From contig NZ_JBPDIH010000002.1 of NCBI RefSeq assembly GCF_052030545.1, forward strand, positions 558,001 through 622,000: a DNA stretch of 64,000 nucleotides. Direction: 5' to 3'. Shown piece after piece: positions 9,250 to 17,744 of the stretch (the first letter of the stretch is position 1; each line of letters opens with the position of its first letter). This stretch comes from CANMXU01 sp052030545. GTDB lineage: Bacteria; Pseudomonadota; Gammaproteobacteria; Enterobacterales; Alteromonadaceae. Below the pieces are notes generated by a model. That model saw only the letters and a program-made list of their open reading frames with translations, had not been told where the DNA came from and did no database searches. Both the position numbers and the translations under genes were made by a program.

Positions 9250-9807
9250 ATGAAAAGACATTTAGGTTTCATCCTTAATATTGCGGCACTAGCACTTTTT
9301 GTTCCTGGGATCTTTTTACCGATGTTTTCATTGGACATGGCAGTTACCGCAAATATTGCCGGCTCAGGTTTATCTTCTGAGTTAGTGAATAAAGAACTCT
9401 CACTTATCGCAACAGTGGAAGAGTTGTGGCAAGACCAACGATTATTGGTGGCAGCATTAATCTTTGCCTTTTCGATTTGCATTCCGCTGCTAAAAACCTT
9501 GTTGGTCATTGTTGCTTATGCCAAACAAAAAACACAGATAGAAGAAAAAATTATCGCCTTTATCGGTAAAATTGGTAAATGGTCGATGGCAGATGTTTTT
9601 GTGGTGGCGGTTTTTCTAGCAGTATTGTCCACCAATCATGCAGAAACAGCCTCACAGCAAACACTGAAGATTTTTAGCTTTAAACTGGACTTACTGATTA
9701 GTAGCGAAACCCTTTCAGCTGTAGGAGCCGGTTTTTACTACTTTACTGGCTATTGCTTACTGTCTTTGCTTGCCAATCAACTTAGCCATAGTGCAGTTAA
9801 GTCTTAA
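9250..9807 (+). CDS. PqiA-like integral membrane protein
   Basis: A 185-residue protein with four hydrophobic segments (about residues 7-25, 68-90, 115-128 and 160-178). The central motif GKWSMADVFVVAVFLA is the hallmark of the paraquat-inducible protein A family, whose members partner MCE-type lipid-transport proteins. This is a single half-length PqiA domain without the zinc-ribbon Cys pairs of full PqiA, and no MCE gene is next to it. It starts 12 bp after ispB and is probably co-transcribed. Function unknown beyond the family link. Confidence 0.8.
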   Translation: MKRHLGFILNIAALALFVPGIFLPMFSLDMAVTANIAGSGLSSELVNKELSLIATVEELWQDQRLLVAALIFAFSICIPLLKTLLVIVAYAKQKTQIEEKIIAFIGKIGKWSMADVFVVAVFLAVLSTNHAETASQQTLKIFSFKLDLLISSETLSAVGAGFYYFTGYCLLSLLANQLSHSAVKS

Positions 9808-9869
9808 CAGCGAAATAATAGCAACTTGCTAAGTCACCTAAGCTCTGAGTTAACGTAAAAGATACACAA

Positions 9870-9896
9870 AAAAGCCAGTCTCTTGACTGGCTTTTT
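9870..9896. terminator. Bidirectional terminator between the PqiA-like gene and mdh
   Basis: AGCCAGTC, a TCTT loop and GACTGGCT form a perfect 8-bp stem with A and T runs on either side. It can end both the ispB/PqiA transcript and the mdh transcript. Confidence 0.9.
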
Positions 9897-9918
9897 AATG
9901 ATCTTTTTATAACAACAA

Positions 9919-10854
9919 TTAGCCGTTAATAAAATCAACACCTTCTTGGATGTCTTTATTAAGCGTTGCTAACATGTCATTTTTTGCTTGTTCTTCAAAC
10001 GCTGATAATTCACCGTAAGATAAAATCTCTTCAACACCACCTTTACCTAAACGTACAGGGTGTGCAAAGTAAGCAGCATCGCCACCTTCAACATCAACGT
10101 AAGCGTAATCTACAACTTCTTCGCCTTGTAGACCTTTCACTAAAGATAAACAAAAACGAGCTGCTGCTGCACCCATTGATAATGTTGCACTACCGCCACC
10201 GGCTTTAGCATTTACAACTTCAGTACCCGCGTTTTGAATGCGTGGTGTTAGGCTGGCAACTTCTTCGTCTGAGAAAGTTACGCCTTCAACTTGTGAAAGA
10301 AGTGGTAAAATTGTTGTACCTGAGTGACCACCAATAACTGGAATTTTAACTTCAGAAACATCTAAGCCTTTTAATTCAGCGATAAATGCTTCAGAGCGAA
10401 TAACGTCAAGTGTTGTTACACCAAATACGCGATTCTTGTCGTAAGTACCTGCTTTTTTGAATACTTCAGCAACAATTGGCACAGTGCCATTTACTGGGTT
10501 AGTAATAATACCCACGAGTGCTTTTGGACAGTTAGCAACAATGCCTTCTGCTAATGTTTTGATAATGCCAGCATTCACTGCAAATAAGTCAGCACGATCC
10601 ATACCCGGCTTACGCGGCATACCTGCTGGAATAATAACAATATCAGCACCTGATAAAGCGCTTGCTAAGTCATCAGCACCAAAACCTTCAACTTTAACTG
10701 CTGTAGGGATGTGTGATAAGTCAACAGCAACACCTGGAACTACTGGTGCAACGTCATATAAAGATAACTCAGAACCTGCTGGTAATTGAGTTTTAAGAAG
10801 TAAAGATAACGCTTGGCCGATACCGCCAGCTGCGCCTAGAACAGCAACTTTCAT
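9919..10854 (-). CDS. mdh: Malate dehydrogenase
   Basis: A 311-residue NAD-dependent malate dehydrogenase of the TCA cycle. The start at 10854 (MKVAVLGAAGGIGQ) is favoured by a GGAGAC Shine-Dalgarno and by the E. coli length of 312; an upstream frame to 10899 would add 15 atypical residues. Visible are the nucleotide-binding GAAGGIGQ, the substrate-loop arginines (MPRKPGMDR), and the active-site His in IGGHSG. Divergent from argR, an arrangement conserved in enterobacteria and relatives. Confidence 0.97.
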   Translation of the reverse strand: MKVAVLGAAGGIGQALSLLLKTQLPAGSELSLYDVAPVVPGVAVDLSHIPTAVKVEGFGADDLASALSGADIVIIPAGMPRKPGMDRADLFAVNAGIIKTLAEGIVANCPKALVGIITNPVNGTVPIVAEVFKKAGTYDKNRVFGVTTLDVIRSEAFIAELKGLDVSEVKIPVIGGHSGTTILPLLSQVEGVTFSDEEVASLTPRIQNAGTEVVNAKAGGGSATLSMGAAAARFCLSLVKGLQGEEVVDYAYVDVEGGDAAYFAHPVRLGKGGVEEILSYGELSAFEEQAKNDMLATLNKDIQEGVDFING

Positions 10855-11033
10855 GGAATGTCTCCGAATTTGAGTAATTACGTAAAATTTGGTAACCAAA
10901 AGATATAGTATTGATCGCCAAAAGACAATTAATATTAAGCATTCAGGGCATGATACCGTATAATAATTTTTGCGAAATTATACTTAGGTATTATAAAATG
11001 AAACAAATGCTGCAAATTTGGGGTTTTAAGCAG

Positions 11034-11050
11034 CAAAATGATTCATTTTG
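11034..11050. promoter_or_regulatory. 17-bp perfect palindrome in the mdh-argR intergenic region
   Basis: CAAAATGA, a single T and TCATTTTG form a perfect inverted repeat about 100 bp before argR. It does not fit the ArgR box consensus (TGAAT-4-ATTCA). It may be an operator for either divergent gene; no protein can be assigned. Confidence 0.4.
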
Positions 11051-11152
11051 TGGCAGTATTTCCCTCAGTAATTTACATCATTTAGCAGAATGATTTACCT
11101 CATTAAACAATTGAGTCAAAATAATTAATAATATTCACAGTAGCGATTTTCT

Positions 11153-11626
11153 ATGACGGTTCAACAAAAGCAAGAAGCACTTATTCAAGCCTTTAAAGAG
11201 TTATTAAAGCAAGAGCAATTTGGCTCACAGGGAGAAATTGTTGAGGCGTTAAAAGCACAAGGCTTTGACAACATCAGTCAGTCAAAAGTATCACGCATGT
11301 TAAGTAAGTATGGTGCGGTTCGCACCCGTAATGCGCGTCAAGACATGGTCTACTGCTTACCAGCGGAATTAGGTGTACCAACGGCTCAAAGCCCACTTAA
11401 GCAACTGGTGATTGATATTGAACATAATGATGTAATGATCATCATTAGAACCAGCCCAGGTGCTGCGCAGTTAATTGCGCGTTTATTAGATAGTTTAAGT
11501 AAAAGCGATGGCGTATTAGGTACAATTGCCGGCGACGATACTATTTTTATCGCGCCGACCAATGTCAATGAAATTGATAACACCATCAAAAAGCTTGAAG
11601 TGTTATTTTCTCGAAATCTTGCTTAA
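11153..11626 (+). CDS. argR: Arginine repressor ArgR
   Basis: A 157-residue hexameric repressor controlling arginine biosynthesis, with L-arginine as co-repressor. The N-terminal winged helix-turn-helix contains QSKVSRMLSKYGAVRTRN. The C-terminal oligomerisation and arginine-binding domain carries GTIAGDDTIFI, with the Asp pair that contacts arginine. Length matches E. coli ArgR (156). The AT-rich upstream region has an ATTCA half site near 11137 but no full ARG box that I could recognise, so autoregulation is not supported. Confidence 0.96.
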   Translation: MTVQQKQEALIQAFKELLKQEQFGSQGEIVEALKAQGFDNISQSKVSRMLSKYGAVRTRNARQDMVYCLPAELGVPTAQSPLKQLVIDIEHNDVMIIIRTSPGAAQLIARLLDSLSKSDGVLGTIAGDDTIFIAPTNVNEIDNTIKKLEVLFSRNLA

Positions 11627-11638
11627 TTGTTTAAGGGC

Positions 11639-12559
11639 CTACTCTGCCAAACTTTCGAGTAAGTTCAAGCTCGGTACAAAAAATGCCGCGCCCGTTTCAG
11701 CTTGGGTATATTTGAGCATGTGATCAAAGTGAGGCCCTTCACCGTGGATCATGCTATGTAACATTAATTCAAACGGTTCAGGACTGCGACAATAGGCAAC
11801 AAAGAATAAGCCTTGTAATTTCATATCGCCATAAGGCATGCTTTGTCTAACAATTTCAATGCTTTTGCCGTCATCATCTTTCAAATTGGTACGTTTAATA
11901 TGAGAAGTTAATGGCTTTGCCTCACTTTCATATTCAATGTTGTCAACTTTGGTGCGACCAAAAACATCTTCCTGTTCTTTTTCTTCCAAACTATTCCACA
12001 GCGGTAAATTATGGCGATACCGTTGAATATGCAAATAACTGCCACCAGCAAATGCTTGATCTTCTTCATCAGAGATTAAAGCGACTTCACGGCGATGACG
12101 CCCTTGAGGATTTTCGGTGCCATCAACAAAGCCTGTTAAATCACGTCCGTCTAAGTATCTAAAGGCACGTACCTGCTCAACAAGTTCCACACTGTCGGCA
12201 AGTAGTTCACACACTTTTGAACTAACAATATGGTTAACATCACCGCGGTCACTGCGAATTTCGATGTATAAATCGTAACTAACCGACGGGGCAACTCTGT
12301 CTTCATTTTGCATAGCAACAAAAGGTTTAAGCTGCTTTGGACGTGCTTGAGGATAAAACTCATCCCAGTAGTTTGCACCAATACCAACAACACCAGTTAA
12401 GTTTGACTCGGAGAATTGGTCAGCGTAATGAGCAAATAAAGCGGGCAAACGAGTTAGCGCTTGGCGCAAATAATTGTCTTTATCTTCTAGCGCATTAAAT
12501 AATAAATAGTAACCATGCAAACTAGGTTCTGCACAAATACCAAATTGTTCTCTTGCCAT
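11639..12559 (-). CDS. DyP-type heme peroxidase (YfeX-like)
   Basis: A 306-residue dye-decolourising peroxidase. The family motif GFVDGTENPQ carries the distal Asp, and SHIKRTN contains the likely proximal haem-ligand His. FGRTKVDNIEYE is shared with the YfeX/type-B group. There is no signal peptide or Tat motif, so it should be cytoplasmic. No encapsulin gene is nearby, although some type-B enzymes are encapsulin cargo. It converges on argR with 12 bp between the stops. Physiological substrate unknown. Confidence 0.92.
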   Translation of the reverse strand: MAREQFGICAEPSLHGYYLLFNALEDKDNYLRQALTRLPALFAHYADQFSESNLTGVVGIGANYWDEFYPQARPKQLKPFVAMQNEDRVAPSVSYDLYIEIRSDRGDVNHIVSSKVCELLADSVELVEQVRAFRYLDGRDLTGFVDGTENPQGRHRREVALISDEEDQAFAGGSYLHIQRYRHNLPLWNSLEEKEQEDVFGRTKVDNIEYESEAKPLTSHIKRTNLKDDDGKSIEIVRQSMPYGDMKLQGLFFVAYCRSPEPFELMLHSMIHGEGPHFDHMLKYTQAETGAAFFVPSLNLLESLAE

Positions 12560-12671
12560 TAGCTTTCCTTTCCACTGCTAAGTATTGTTGACTCTTGCTG
12601 GTAATTTTACACAAAAAATTAACTTTCACAGCAATTGATTCCACAATCCCACTAAATTTTTGACCTAACAT

Positions 12672-12700
12672 AAAAAAGCCCCGCATTTAGCGAGGCTTTA
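12672..12700 (-). terminator. Terminator of glnK-amtB
   Basis: AAAGCC-CCGC and GCG-AGGCTTT form a stem with an A6 run on the plus strand, giving a U-tract on the minus strand just past the amtB stop. Confidence 0.8.
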
Positions 12701-12727
12701 ATCCATTAGTGTAAAAAGCGAACTGAA

Positions 12728-14005
12728 TTATTTAGTAAATTCAGGGTATGCTTCCATACCACAATCTGACTTATCACAACCTTCGTATTCTTCTTCTTCA
12801 CTGATACGAATACCGATAACCGCTTTCAAGATTGACCAAACGATGAAGCTAGTTACAAATACCCATACAAAGATAGTTGCCGCACCAATTAATTGACCAG
12901 AGAAAGATGAACCGTCGTTAGTTAATGGCACAATCATTAGACCAAAGAAACCAACCACACCGTGAACTGAAATCGCACCCACTGGATCATCAATTTTAAT
13001 TTTATCTAACGCTAGGATTGAAAGTACAACAATCACACCAGCAATTGCACCAAACATTGTCGCTTGAATTGGCGATGGTGTAGAAGGTTCAGCCGTAATA
13101 GCAACTAAGCCGGCTAATGCACCATTTAATGTCATGGTTAAATCAGCTTTCTTGAATAAGATTTTAGCAAAAATTAACGCTGTTACTGCACCCGCTGCTG
13201 CTGCTGCATTAGTGTTTAAAAATACCATAGCAACAGAGTTAGCACTGTTTACGTCAGCAAGTTTTAATACAGAACCACCGTTAAAACCAAACCAACCCAT
13301 CCATAAAATGAATGTACCTAATGTAGCCATTGGTAAGTTAGCACCAGGGATTGCGTTAATGCGACCGTCTTCAGTGTATTTACCCTTACGAGCGCCAAGT
13401 AATAACACACCCGCTAATGCAGCTGCTGCACCGGCCATGTGAACAATACCAGAACCAGCAAAGTCAGAGAATCCAAGGTCACCTAAAGTATATAAACCAA
13501 ATACCGCGTCGCCGTTCCAAGTCCAGCTACCTTCCATTGGGTAGATAAAACCAGTTAATACAACAGTAAATGCTAAGAAAGCCCAAAGCTTCATACGCTC
13601 AGCAACTGCACCCGATACAATTGACATCGCTGTAGCTACGAAAACTACTTGGAAGAAGAAGTCTGAAGCGTTTGAATAAACAGAACCGCCTTCAAAACCT
13701 GCTTCAGCAGATTCAGCTAATACTGCACCAACTAATGCATCAGCACTTTCAGCACCGTCAAGTGCGATATTGTTTAAGAACACACCGCCACCGTACATAA
13801 TATCGTAACCGATAACTAAGTACATAATGCAAGAAATAGCATATAGCGCGACGTTTTTAGTCAAAATTTCTGTGGTATTTTTAGCACGTACTAAGCCCGC
13901 TTCTAACATAGAGAAACCAGCAGCCATCCACATAACCAATGCACCACATATTAAAAAGTAAAATGTGTCCATTGCATACTGAAGTTGAAAAATATTTTGT
14001 TCCAT
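12728..14005 (-). CDS. amtB: Ammonium transporter AmtB
   Basis: A 425-residue Amt/Rh channel with 11 predicted membrane helices. The twin pore histidines are visible in SGIVHMAGAAAALAG and ISVHGVVGFFGLM, and the conserved NTTEILTKN loop is in the first helices. It starts at 14005 without a cleavable signal peptide, as in some proteobacterial Amt proteins. It is 10 bp downstream of glnK, whose product blocks the channel when nitrogen is plentiful. Expression should follow the sigma-54 promoter upstream of glnK. The C-terminus is short and acidic with a CDKSDC motif. Confidence 0.97.
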   Translation of the reverse strand: MEQNIFQLQYAMDTFYFLICGALVMWMAAGFSMLEAGLVRAKNTTEILTKNVALYAISCIMYLVIGYDIMYGGGVFLNNIALDGAESADALVGAVLAESAEAGFEGGSVYSNASDFFFQVVFVATAMSIVSGAVAERMKLWAFLAFTVVLTGFIYPMEGSWTWNGDAVFGLYTLGDLGFSDFAGSGIVHMAGAAAALAGVLLLGARKGKYTEDGRINAIPGANLPMATLGTFILWMGWFGFNGGSVLKLADVNSANSVAMVFLNTNAAAAAGAVTALIFAKILFKKADLTMTLNGALAGLVAITAEPSTPSPIQATMFGAIAGVIVVLSILALDKIKIDDPVGAISVHGVVGFFGLMIVPLTNDGSSFSGQLIGAATIFVWVFVTSFIVWSILKAVIGIRISEEEEYEGCDKSDCGMEAYPEFTK

Positions 14006-14015
14006 TGTTTACCCC

Positions 14016-14354
14016 TTAAATTGCTTCAACATCTTGCTCGCCCGTACGAATACGAACAGCTTGTTGTAAATCAAGAACAAAAATCTTACCGTCACCGATT
14101 TTACCGGTGTAAGCCGCTTTAGTAATCGCTTCAACTAGGCGTTCAACAACGTCGTCATTTACCGCGATTTCTAATTTAACTTTTGGAAGGAAGTCTACTT
14201 GGTACTCTGCGCCACGGTATAATTCAGTATGGCCTTTTTGACGACCAAAACCTTTTACTTCACTAACTGTGATGCCTTCTACGCCAATTTCAGAGATGGC
14301 TTCACGCACATCATCTAATTTGAACGGTTTAATAATTGCGTTAACTAATTTCAT
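14016..14354 (-). CDS. glnK: P-II nitrogen regulatory protein (GlnK type)
   Basis: A 112-residue P-II trimer subunit that senses 2-oxoglutarate and ATP/ADP. The T-loop Tyr51 (YRGAEYQVDF), the target of uridylylation by GlnD, is present, and the C-terminal signature TGKIGDGKIFV is intact. The linkage to amtB identifies it as the GlnK paralogue. First gene of the operon, with a sigma-54-type promoter about 33 bp before the start and NtrC-like sites further upstream. Confidence 0.96.
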   Translation of the reverse strand: MKLVNAIIKPFKLDDVREAISEIGVEGITVSEVKGFGRQKGHTELYRGAEYQVDFLPKVKLEIAVNDDVVERLVEAITKAAYTGKIGDGKIFVLDLQQAVRIRTGEQDVEAI

Positions 14355-14386
14355 TATTTACCCCTGTTATTGTTTGATATGACTAA

Positions 14387-14402
14387 TACAAAGGCTGTGC
14401 CA
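14387..14402 (-). promoter_or_regulatory. Sigma-54 promoter of glnK-amtB
   Basis: The minus strand reads TGGCACAGCCTTTGTA. The -24 element is the consensus TGGCAC and the -12 element is TTGTA (consensus TTGCA/T) with correct spacing. Transcription would start near 14376, about 20 bp before the glnK ATG. Confidence 0.8.
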
Positions 14403-14465
14403 GAAAAAATAAAACAAAATATATCAATAAGTTATCTGTTTTTAGTGATATTTAGCACATTTTTA

Positions 14466-14482
14466 CGCACCAAAATAGGGCA
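14466..14482. promoter_or_regulatory. NtrC-like enhancer site 1
   Basis: CGCACCAAAATAGGGCA matches the dyad TGCACYA-www-TRGTGCA at 15 of 17 positions. It lies about 90-106 bp upstream of the predicted start, the usual place for NtrC enhancers. Confidence 0.65.
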
Positions 14483-14497
14483 ATGATAATTTTTTGA

Positions 14498-14553
14498 TGG
14501 TTTTATATGGTGCATTAAAATAACGGGGAAATAATGTGCACCACAATCGTTTG
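14498..14553. promoter_or_regulatory. Additional NtrC-like half sites
   Basis: TGGTGCA at 14508-14514 and TGCACCA at 14537-14543 are perfect NtrC half sites, each with a weak partner half (roughly 13 and 12 of 17 matches to the dyad). Together with site 1 they suggest a multi-site enhancer. Confidence 0.45.
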
Positions 14554-14647
14554 AATCTACCTTTTATGCCCAATTAAAAACAGTTAGACTGAAAGCCTTA
14601 AATGAGTTTGTTTACGCTTAGCTATTTATAATTAAAGGAAAATTGTT

Positions 14648-15352
14648 GTGAAGCAAATAAGTCAAGATGATAACTTTGTCTATTTAACGTTTGCCTTAGT
14701 ACTGTTGTTAGTGGGCACAGCATTAGCGCAGCAATTTTTTGATCATTCAATGCAGCAACTTATGCAGTCTACCATGGTGCTTACTCTTGTGGTCGCTGTT
14801 TGGGGAGTCGACTCTAAAAACGTTTTATTACGACAGGCATTTTTATTTCCTGTTGCTATCATCATTATCGCCTATCTGGGCTATTGGTTGGCAAGCTCAG
14901 GTTATGATCACCTGCACTTATTTTTATTACTGCTATTTTTTATTTTAACTAGCATTCAAACCAGCAGACAGGTGATGTTTACTGGCGATATTAACGGTAA
15001 TAAAATTTTAGGCGCAATTTGTTTGTACCTGTTAATGGGGCTTATTTGGGCGATTTTGTATACCTTAATGCAGCTGTCATTGAGCCATTCGTTTAGCAAC
15101 ATTAGTTCAACAGAATGGTTTGTTCTATTTCCTGATTTTGTGTATTTTTCTTTTGTTACTATTACCACTTTAGGCTTTGGCGATATCGCGCCAACCATGC
15201 CGCTTTCACGCACTCTAGTGTATTTAGAAGCGATTGTTGGTCAATTTTATTTGGCGATATTAGTGGCAAGTTTAGTGGGCGCAAGAATGAGCAGTATTGC
15301 CGAGCATCGCAGAGAAAAACATGAGCACAGTAGCGAACACACTAACAGCTAA
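14648..15352 (+). CDS. Potassium-channel family membrane protein
   Basis: A 234-residue protein with about six hydrophobic segments and a pore loop before the last one. The selectivity-filter motif TTLGFGD (in FSFVTITTLGFGDIAP) matches the TxGYGD/TxGFGD class of K+ channels. No Arg/Lys-rich voltage-sensor helix is visible and there is no RCK/TrkA-N domain; the C-terminus is short, with His/Glu residues (REKHEHSSEHTNS). The start is a GTG preceded by AAAGGA. It is divergent from glnK. Ion-channel function is inferred from the filter; gating is unknown. Confidence 0.85.
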   Translation: MKQISQDDNFVYLTFALVLLLVGTALAQQFFDHSMQQLMQSTMVLTLVVAVWGVDSKNVLLRQAFLFPVAIIIIAYLGYWLASSGYDHLHLFLLLLFFILTSIQTSRQVMFTGDINGNKILGAICLYLLMGLIWAILYTLMQLSLSHSFSNISSTEWFVLFPDFVYFSFVTITTLGFGDIAPTMPLSRTLVYLEAIVGQFYLAILVASLVGARMSSIAEHRREKHEHSSEHTNS

Positions 15353-15392
15353 AACAGGTTAGCCAGTAGTGTGTTGCTTGTGTGCGCGAGAT

Positions 15393-16247
15393 TTAATAAA
15401 TAATCACCGCTTTAGGGCTTAAAATTGCCAAGATGCCTAAGCGTTCCATATCACAGTAATGTCGTGCTGAGGTGACCATTTGCTCAGTAATATTTTCACT
15501 GGCAAGCTGCTCAGCGGTTAACACATCACTTAGTTGATATTTATCTGAACAATGCATTAGGTACGCAATACGTTTGGCAATATACAATAACCGCGTTTCT
15601 AACGTCGATAAGTCAAATGCACTATTATCTTGTTCTCTAATTGGCCCAACTAAGCTAAACGGAAACTGCCATAACTTTAATAACTCTGCCGTGCAGTTAG
15701 CAAAGGTAAACCCCAAGGTTTCTTGCTGCTGCTGCCATGGCAATAAATTACGGGCAGTTTGATGACAAGCAGTTACCTTGTCTGGCGTTAACTGCTTAAC
15801 AACGAGCTCACCTAAATTGTGCAATAAACCTAACACGAATAAGCGCTCGGCATTAGGCGCTCTAAGTTCCGTGCCAAGAAACTTTATAATGAGCCCGCAA
15901 TCAACGGTATAGCTCCAAAAATTATCGAGATACTCGTTATCAGCATCAATATTTTTAAAGGTTTCTTTTGCGGTATTGGCAATAACTAAATTATAAACTT
16001 CTGTTATACCTAACACTAAAATCGCTTTAGAAACGGTATCAATCTTTCCTTGGTAATTATAAAGTGAACTGTTTGCTAGCTTTAAAATAGTTCCGGACAA
16101 CGCAGGGTCCAGTAATACTACGTCAGCAATATCATCCATGGTTGACTGTTCATCATCAATGAGTTGTTTGATCCTAAGAAAGGAGTCTGAAAGCACAAAA
16201 AACTCTTGTGCTTGTTCAGCATATTCAATCGCATTCATAACATGCAC
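15393..16247 (-). CDS. HDOD domain protein
   Basis: A 284-residue protein built from a single HDOD domain (about residues 18-215; for example DPALSGTILKLANSSLYNYQGKIDTVSKAI). HDOD proteins resemble HD-GYP phosphohydrolases but usually lack the metal-binding HD pair and act as signalling scaffolds. A paralogue of nearly the same length is at 24983-25834 and aligns from MNA(I/H)(E/D)YA onward. The start at 16247 has AGGG five bases upstream; an internal ATG at 16238 would align exactly with the paralogue. No output domain is attached. Function unknown. Confidence 0.85.
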   Translation of the reverse strand: MHVMNAIEYAEQAQEFFVLSDSFLRIKQLIDDEQSTMDDIADVVLLDPALSGTILKLANSSLYNYQGKIDTVSKAILVLGITEVYNLVIANTAKETFKNIDADNEYLDNFWSYTVDCGLIIKFLGTELRAPNAERLFVLGLLHNLGELVVKQLTPDKVTACHQTARNLLPWQQQQETLGFTFANCTAELLKLWQFPFSLVGPIREQDNSAFDLSTLETRLLYIAKRIAYLMHCSDKYQLSDVLTAEQLASENITEQMVTSARHYCDMERLGILAILSPKAVIIY

Positions 16248-16417
16248 ACCCTATATTGTTAAGCTTATCGGGCAAATATTACAACCTGGAACATATATAA
16301 CCCAGTACATTTTCAGTATAGCCTCAAAATTAAAAATAGTAAGCTTTCTCAAGCAGATATTAGCGGCTGTCGAGCCTTCATTTTGATCTCAAGTATAGGC
16401 TGAAAAATCAACAGCAC

Positions 16418-17257
16418 TTAGCTGTTTTCGCACTCAGCATGGATATAATATGAAGTAAATTTGCGAATATTTATTACGCCAGTATCAAAAATCAAATACT
16501 GACCTTTAATGCCTAGCAGTGTGCCTTCAACTGTCGGGGTTTTGTCAAAATTAAATGACGATACCTTAGTTGGATATTCAAGCACGGGGTAATGAATATC
16601 AATACTTGGCGTAGATAATCGTTCAATGCTTCCTTCAGGTAAATCCGCTTGGATACTTGCCAGCTTATCTGCTATTTTTGCGATTAACTCATTTGCCTGC
16701 ATCGCTAAATCAATAGGTTCATTGCTGCCTTTTAACATCGCACGCCAATTGGTTTTGTCATTAATAAACTCAGCTAAGGCAATTTCCACTAAGCCTGACT
16801 GAATACGTGACTGCACCTTAAAAATAGGCATGGCTTGCGTTGCGCCTTGATCTATCCAACGGGTTGGAATTTGGCTTTCACGAGTAATACCCACTTTTAA
16901 ACCTGACGTATTCGCTAAATAGACATAATGCGGCGTAAAACAGTTTTTCTCGCCCCACTCTGGCTCACGACAGGTACCTAAATGAAAATGACAGGTTTCA
17001 GGCTTCATAATGCACATATCGCACTGTGCTAATTTTTGCATACAAGGAAAACAGTAACCCTGTGAATAACTCTTCTTAGTTTTTTTCCCGCAGTGTTTGC
17101 AAGCAATATGCTCTGAATAAACCAGTTTTAATTGCTTACCTAACAAAGGATTTAACGCAAGGCTTTGTTCCCCCATCGGGAGTTGATATTGTACCTGACC
17201 ATTTTCATCTAATTGCGCGGTCATTTTGTGAAGTGGTGCATTAATTATTTCTTGCAT
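16418..17257 (-). CDS. DUF2797 family protein (zinc-ribbon plus GIY-YIG-like segment)
   Basis: About 279 residues from the ATG at 17257, chosen for its AAGAG Shine-Dalgarno; an upstream ATG at 17290 adds 11 residues. Cys-rich motifs (CKHCGKK, CFPCMQKL, CDMCIMK, then CHFHLGTC) suggest one or two zinc-binding sites. They are followed by HYVYLANTSGLKVGITRE, which resembles the first strands of the GIY-YIG fold. DUF2797 has no firmly established function that I know of. It is divergent from a true GIY-YIG gene 86 bp away, which hints at a nucleic-acid-related role. Confidence 0.8.
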   Translation of the reverse strand: MQEIINAPLHKMTAQLDENGQVQYQLPMGEQSLALNPLLGKQLKLVYSEHIACKHCGKKTKKSYSQGYCFPCMQKLAQCDMCIMKPETCHFHLGTCREPEWGEKNCFTPHYVYLANTSGLKVGITRESQIPTRWIDQGATQAMPIFKVQSRIQSGLVEIALAEFINDKTNWRAMLKGSNEPIDLAMQANELIAKIADKLASIQADLPEGSIERLSTPSIDIHYPVLEYPTKVSSFNFDKTPTVEGTLLGIKGQYLIFDTGVINIRKFTSYYIHAECENS

Positions 17258-17343
17258 TCGTGTGCTCTTAACCAAAGTAATGACTGACATCTTAAGAAAA
17301 AATCTTTATATTCGCTAGCACTAAATCAAACGGAAAACTCACT

Positions 17344-17616
17344 TTGCAATCGAACTGTTGGTCTATTTATTTACTGCGTTGTGCAGACAATAGTCTATAT
17401 GCTGGCATAACAACCGATATCGACAGACGTCTGAATGAACATAATCATTCGAATCGTTTAGGCGCAAAATATACACGTGTACGCCGACCGGTAACGCTAG
17501 CTTACCTTGAACAAGCAAGTGATCGCTCAAGCGCAAGCCAACGAGAATACCAGCTAAAAAAACTCACCAAGAAAGAAAAAGAAGCACTCGTAAAAAAATA
17601 CTTAGCGCAGCGCTAG
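17344..17616 (+). CDS. GIY-YIG nuclease superfamily protein (UPF0213/YhbQ type)
   Basis: A 90-residue single-domain protein: SIYLLRCADNSLYAGITTDIDRRLNEHN contains the two GIY-YIG strands, Tyr, Gly and the following Arg; the later Glu in SQREYQLKKLTKKEKEAL is the expected metal ligand. The only plausible start is a TTG at 17344, supported by a GGAAA Shine-Dalgarno nine bases upstream. Members are small putative endonucleases; E. coli YhbQ has been linked to DNA processing, but the cellular role is unclear. Length is typical of the family. Confidence 0.9.
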   Translation: MQSNCWSIYLLRCADNSLYAGITTDIDRRLNEHNHSNRLGAKYTRVRRPVTLAYLEQASDRSSASQREYQLKKLTKKEKEALVKKYLAQR

Positions 17617-17744
17617 CAAATCAGTACAAGTGTCTACTCAAGCCATTGTTTTTTCTGGTCTGACAAGAGTTTAAAGCTTCGATTTTTGTACATTTACCTG
17701 ATAGAATGCCTCGTTTTTTAATCCAGTACCGTAAAAAGGGTCAT

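Noticed and set aside
10911..11093. 60-codon plus-strand frame in the mdh-argR gap
   Set aside because: No Shine-Dalgarno, unusual composition, and it covers the shared promoter region and the palindrome; treated as chance.
11101..11152. ARG box upstream of argR
   Set aside because: Only one ATTCA half site with a poor partner half; not enough to call autoregulation.
12560..12727. Encapsulin gene or cargo signal linked to the DyP peroxidase
   Set aside because: No encapsulin-like gene adjoins it, and the C-terminus (PSLNLLESLAE) does not clearly show the cargo peptide.
15338..15374. Inverted repeat AACACACTA..TAGTGTGTT at the end of the channel gene as a terminator
   Set aside because: The stem overlaps the stop codon and has no U-tract on either strand; kept only as an observation.
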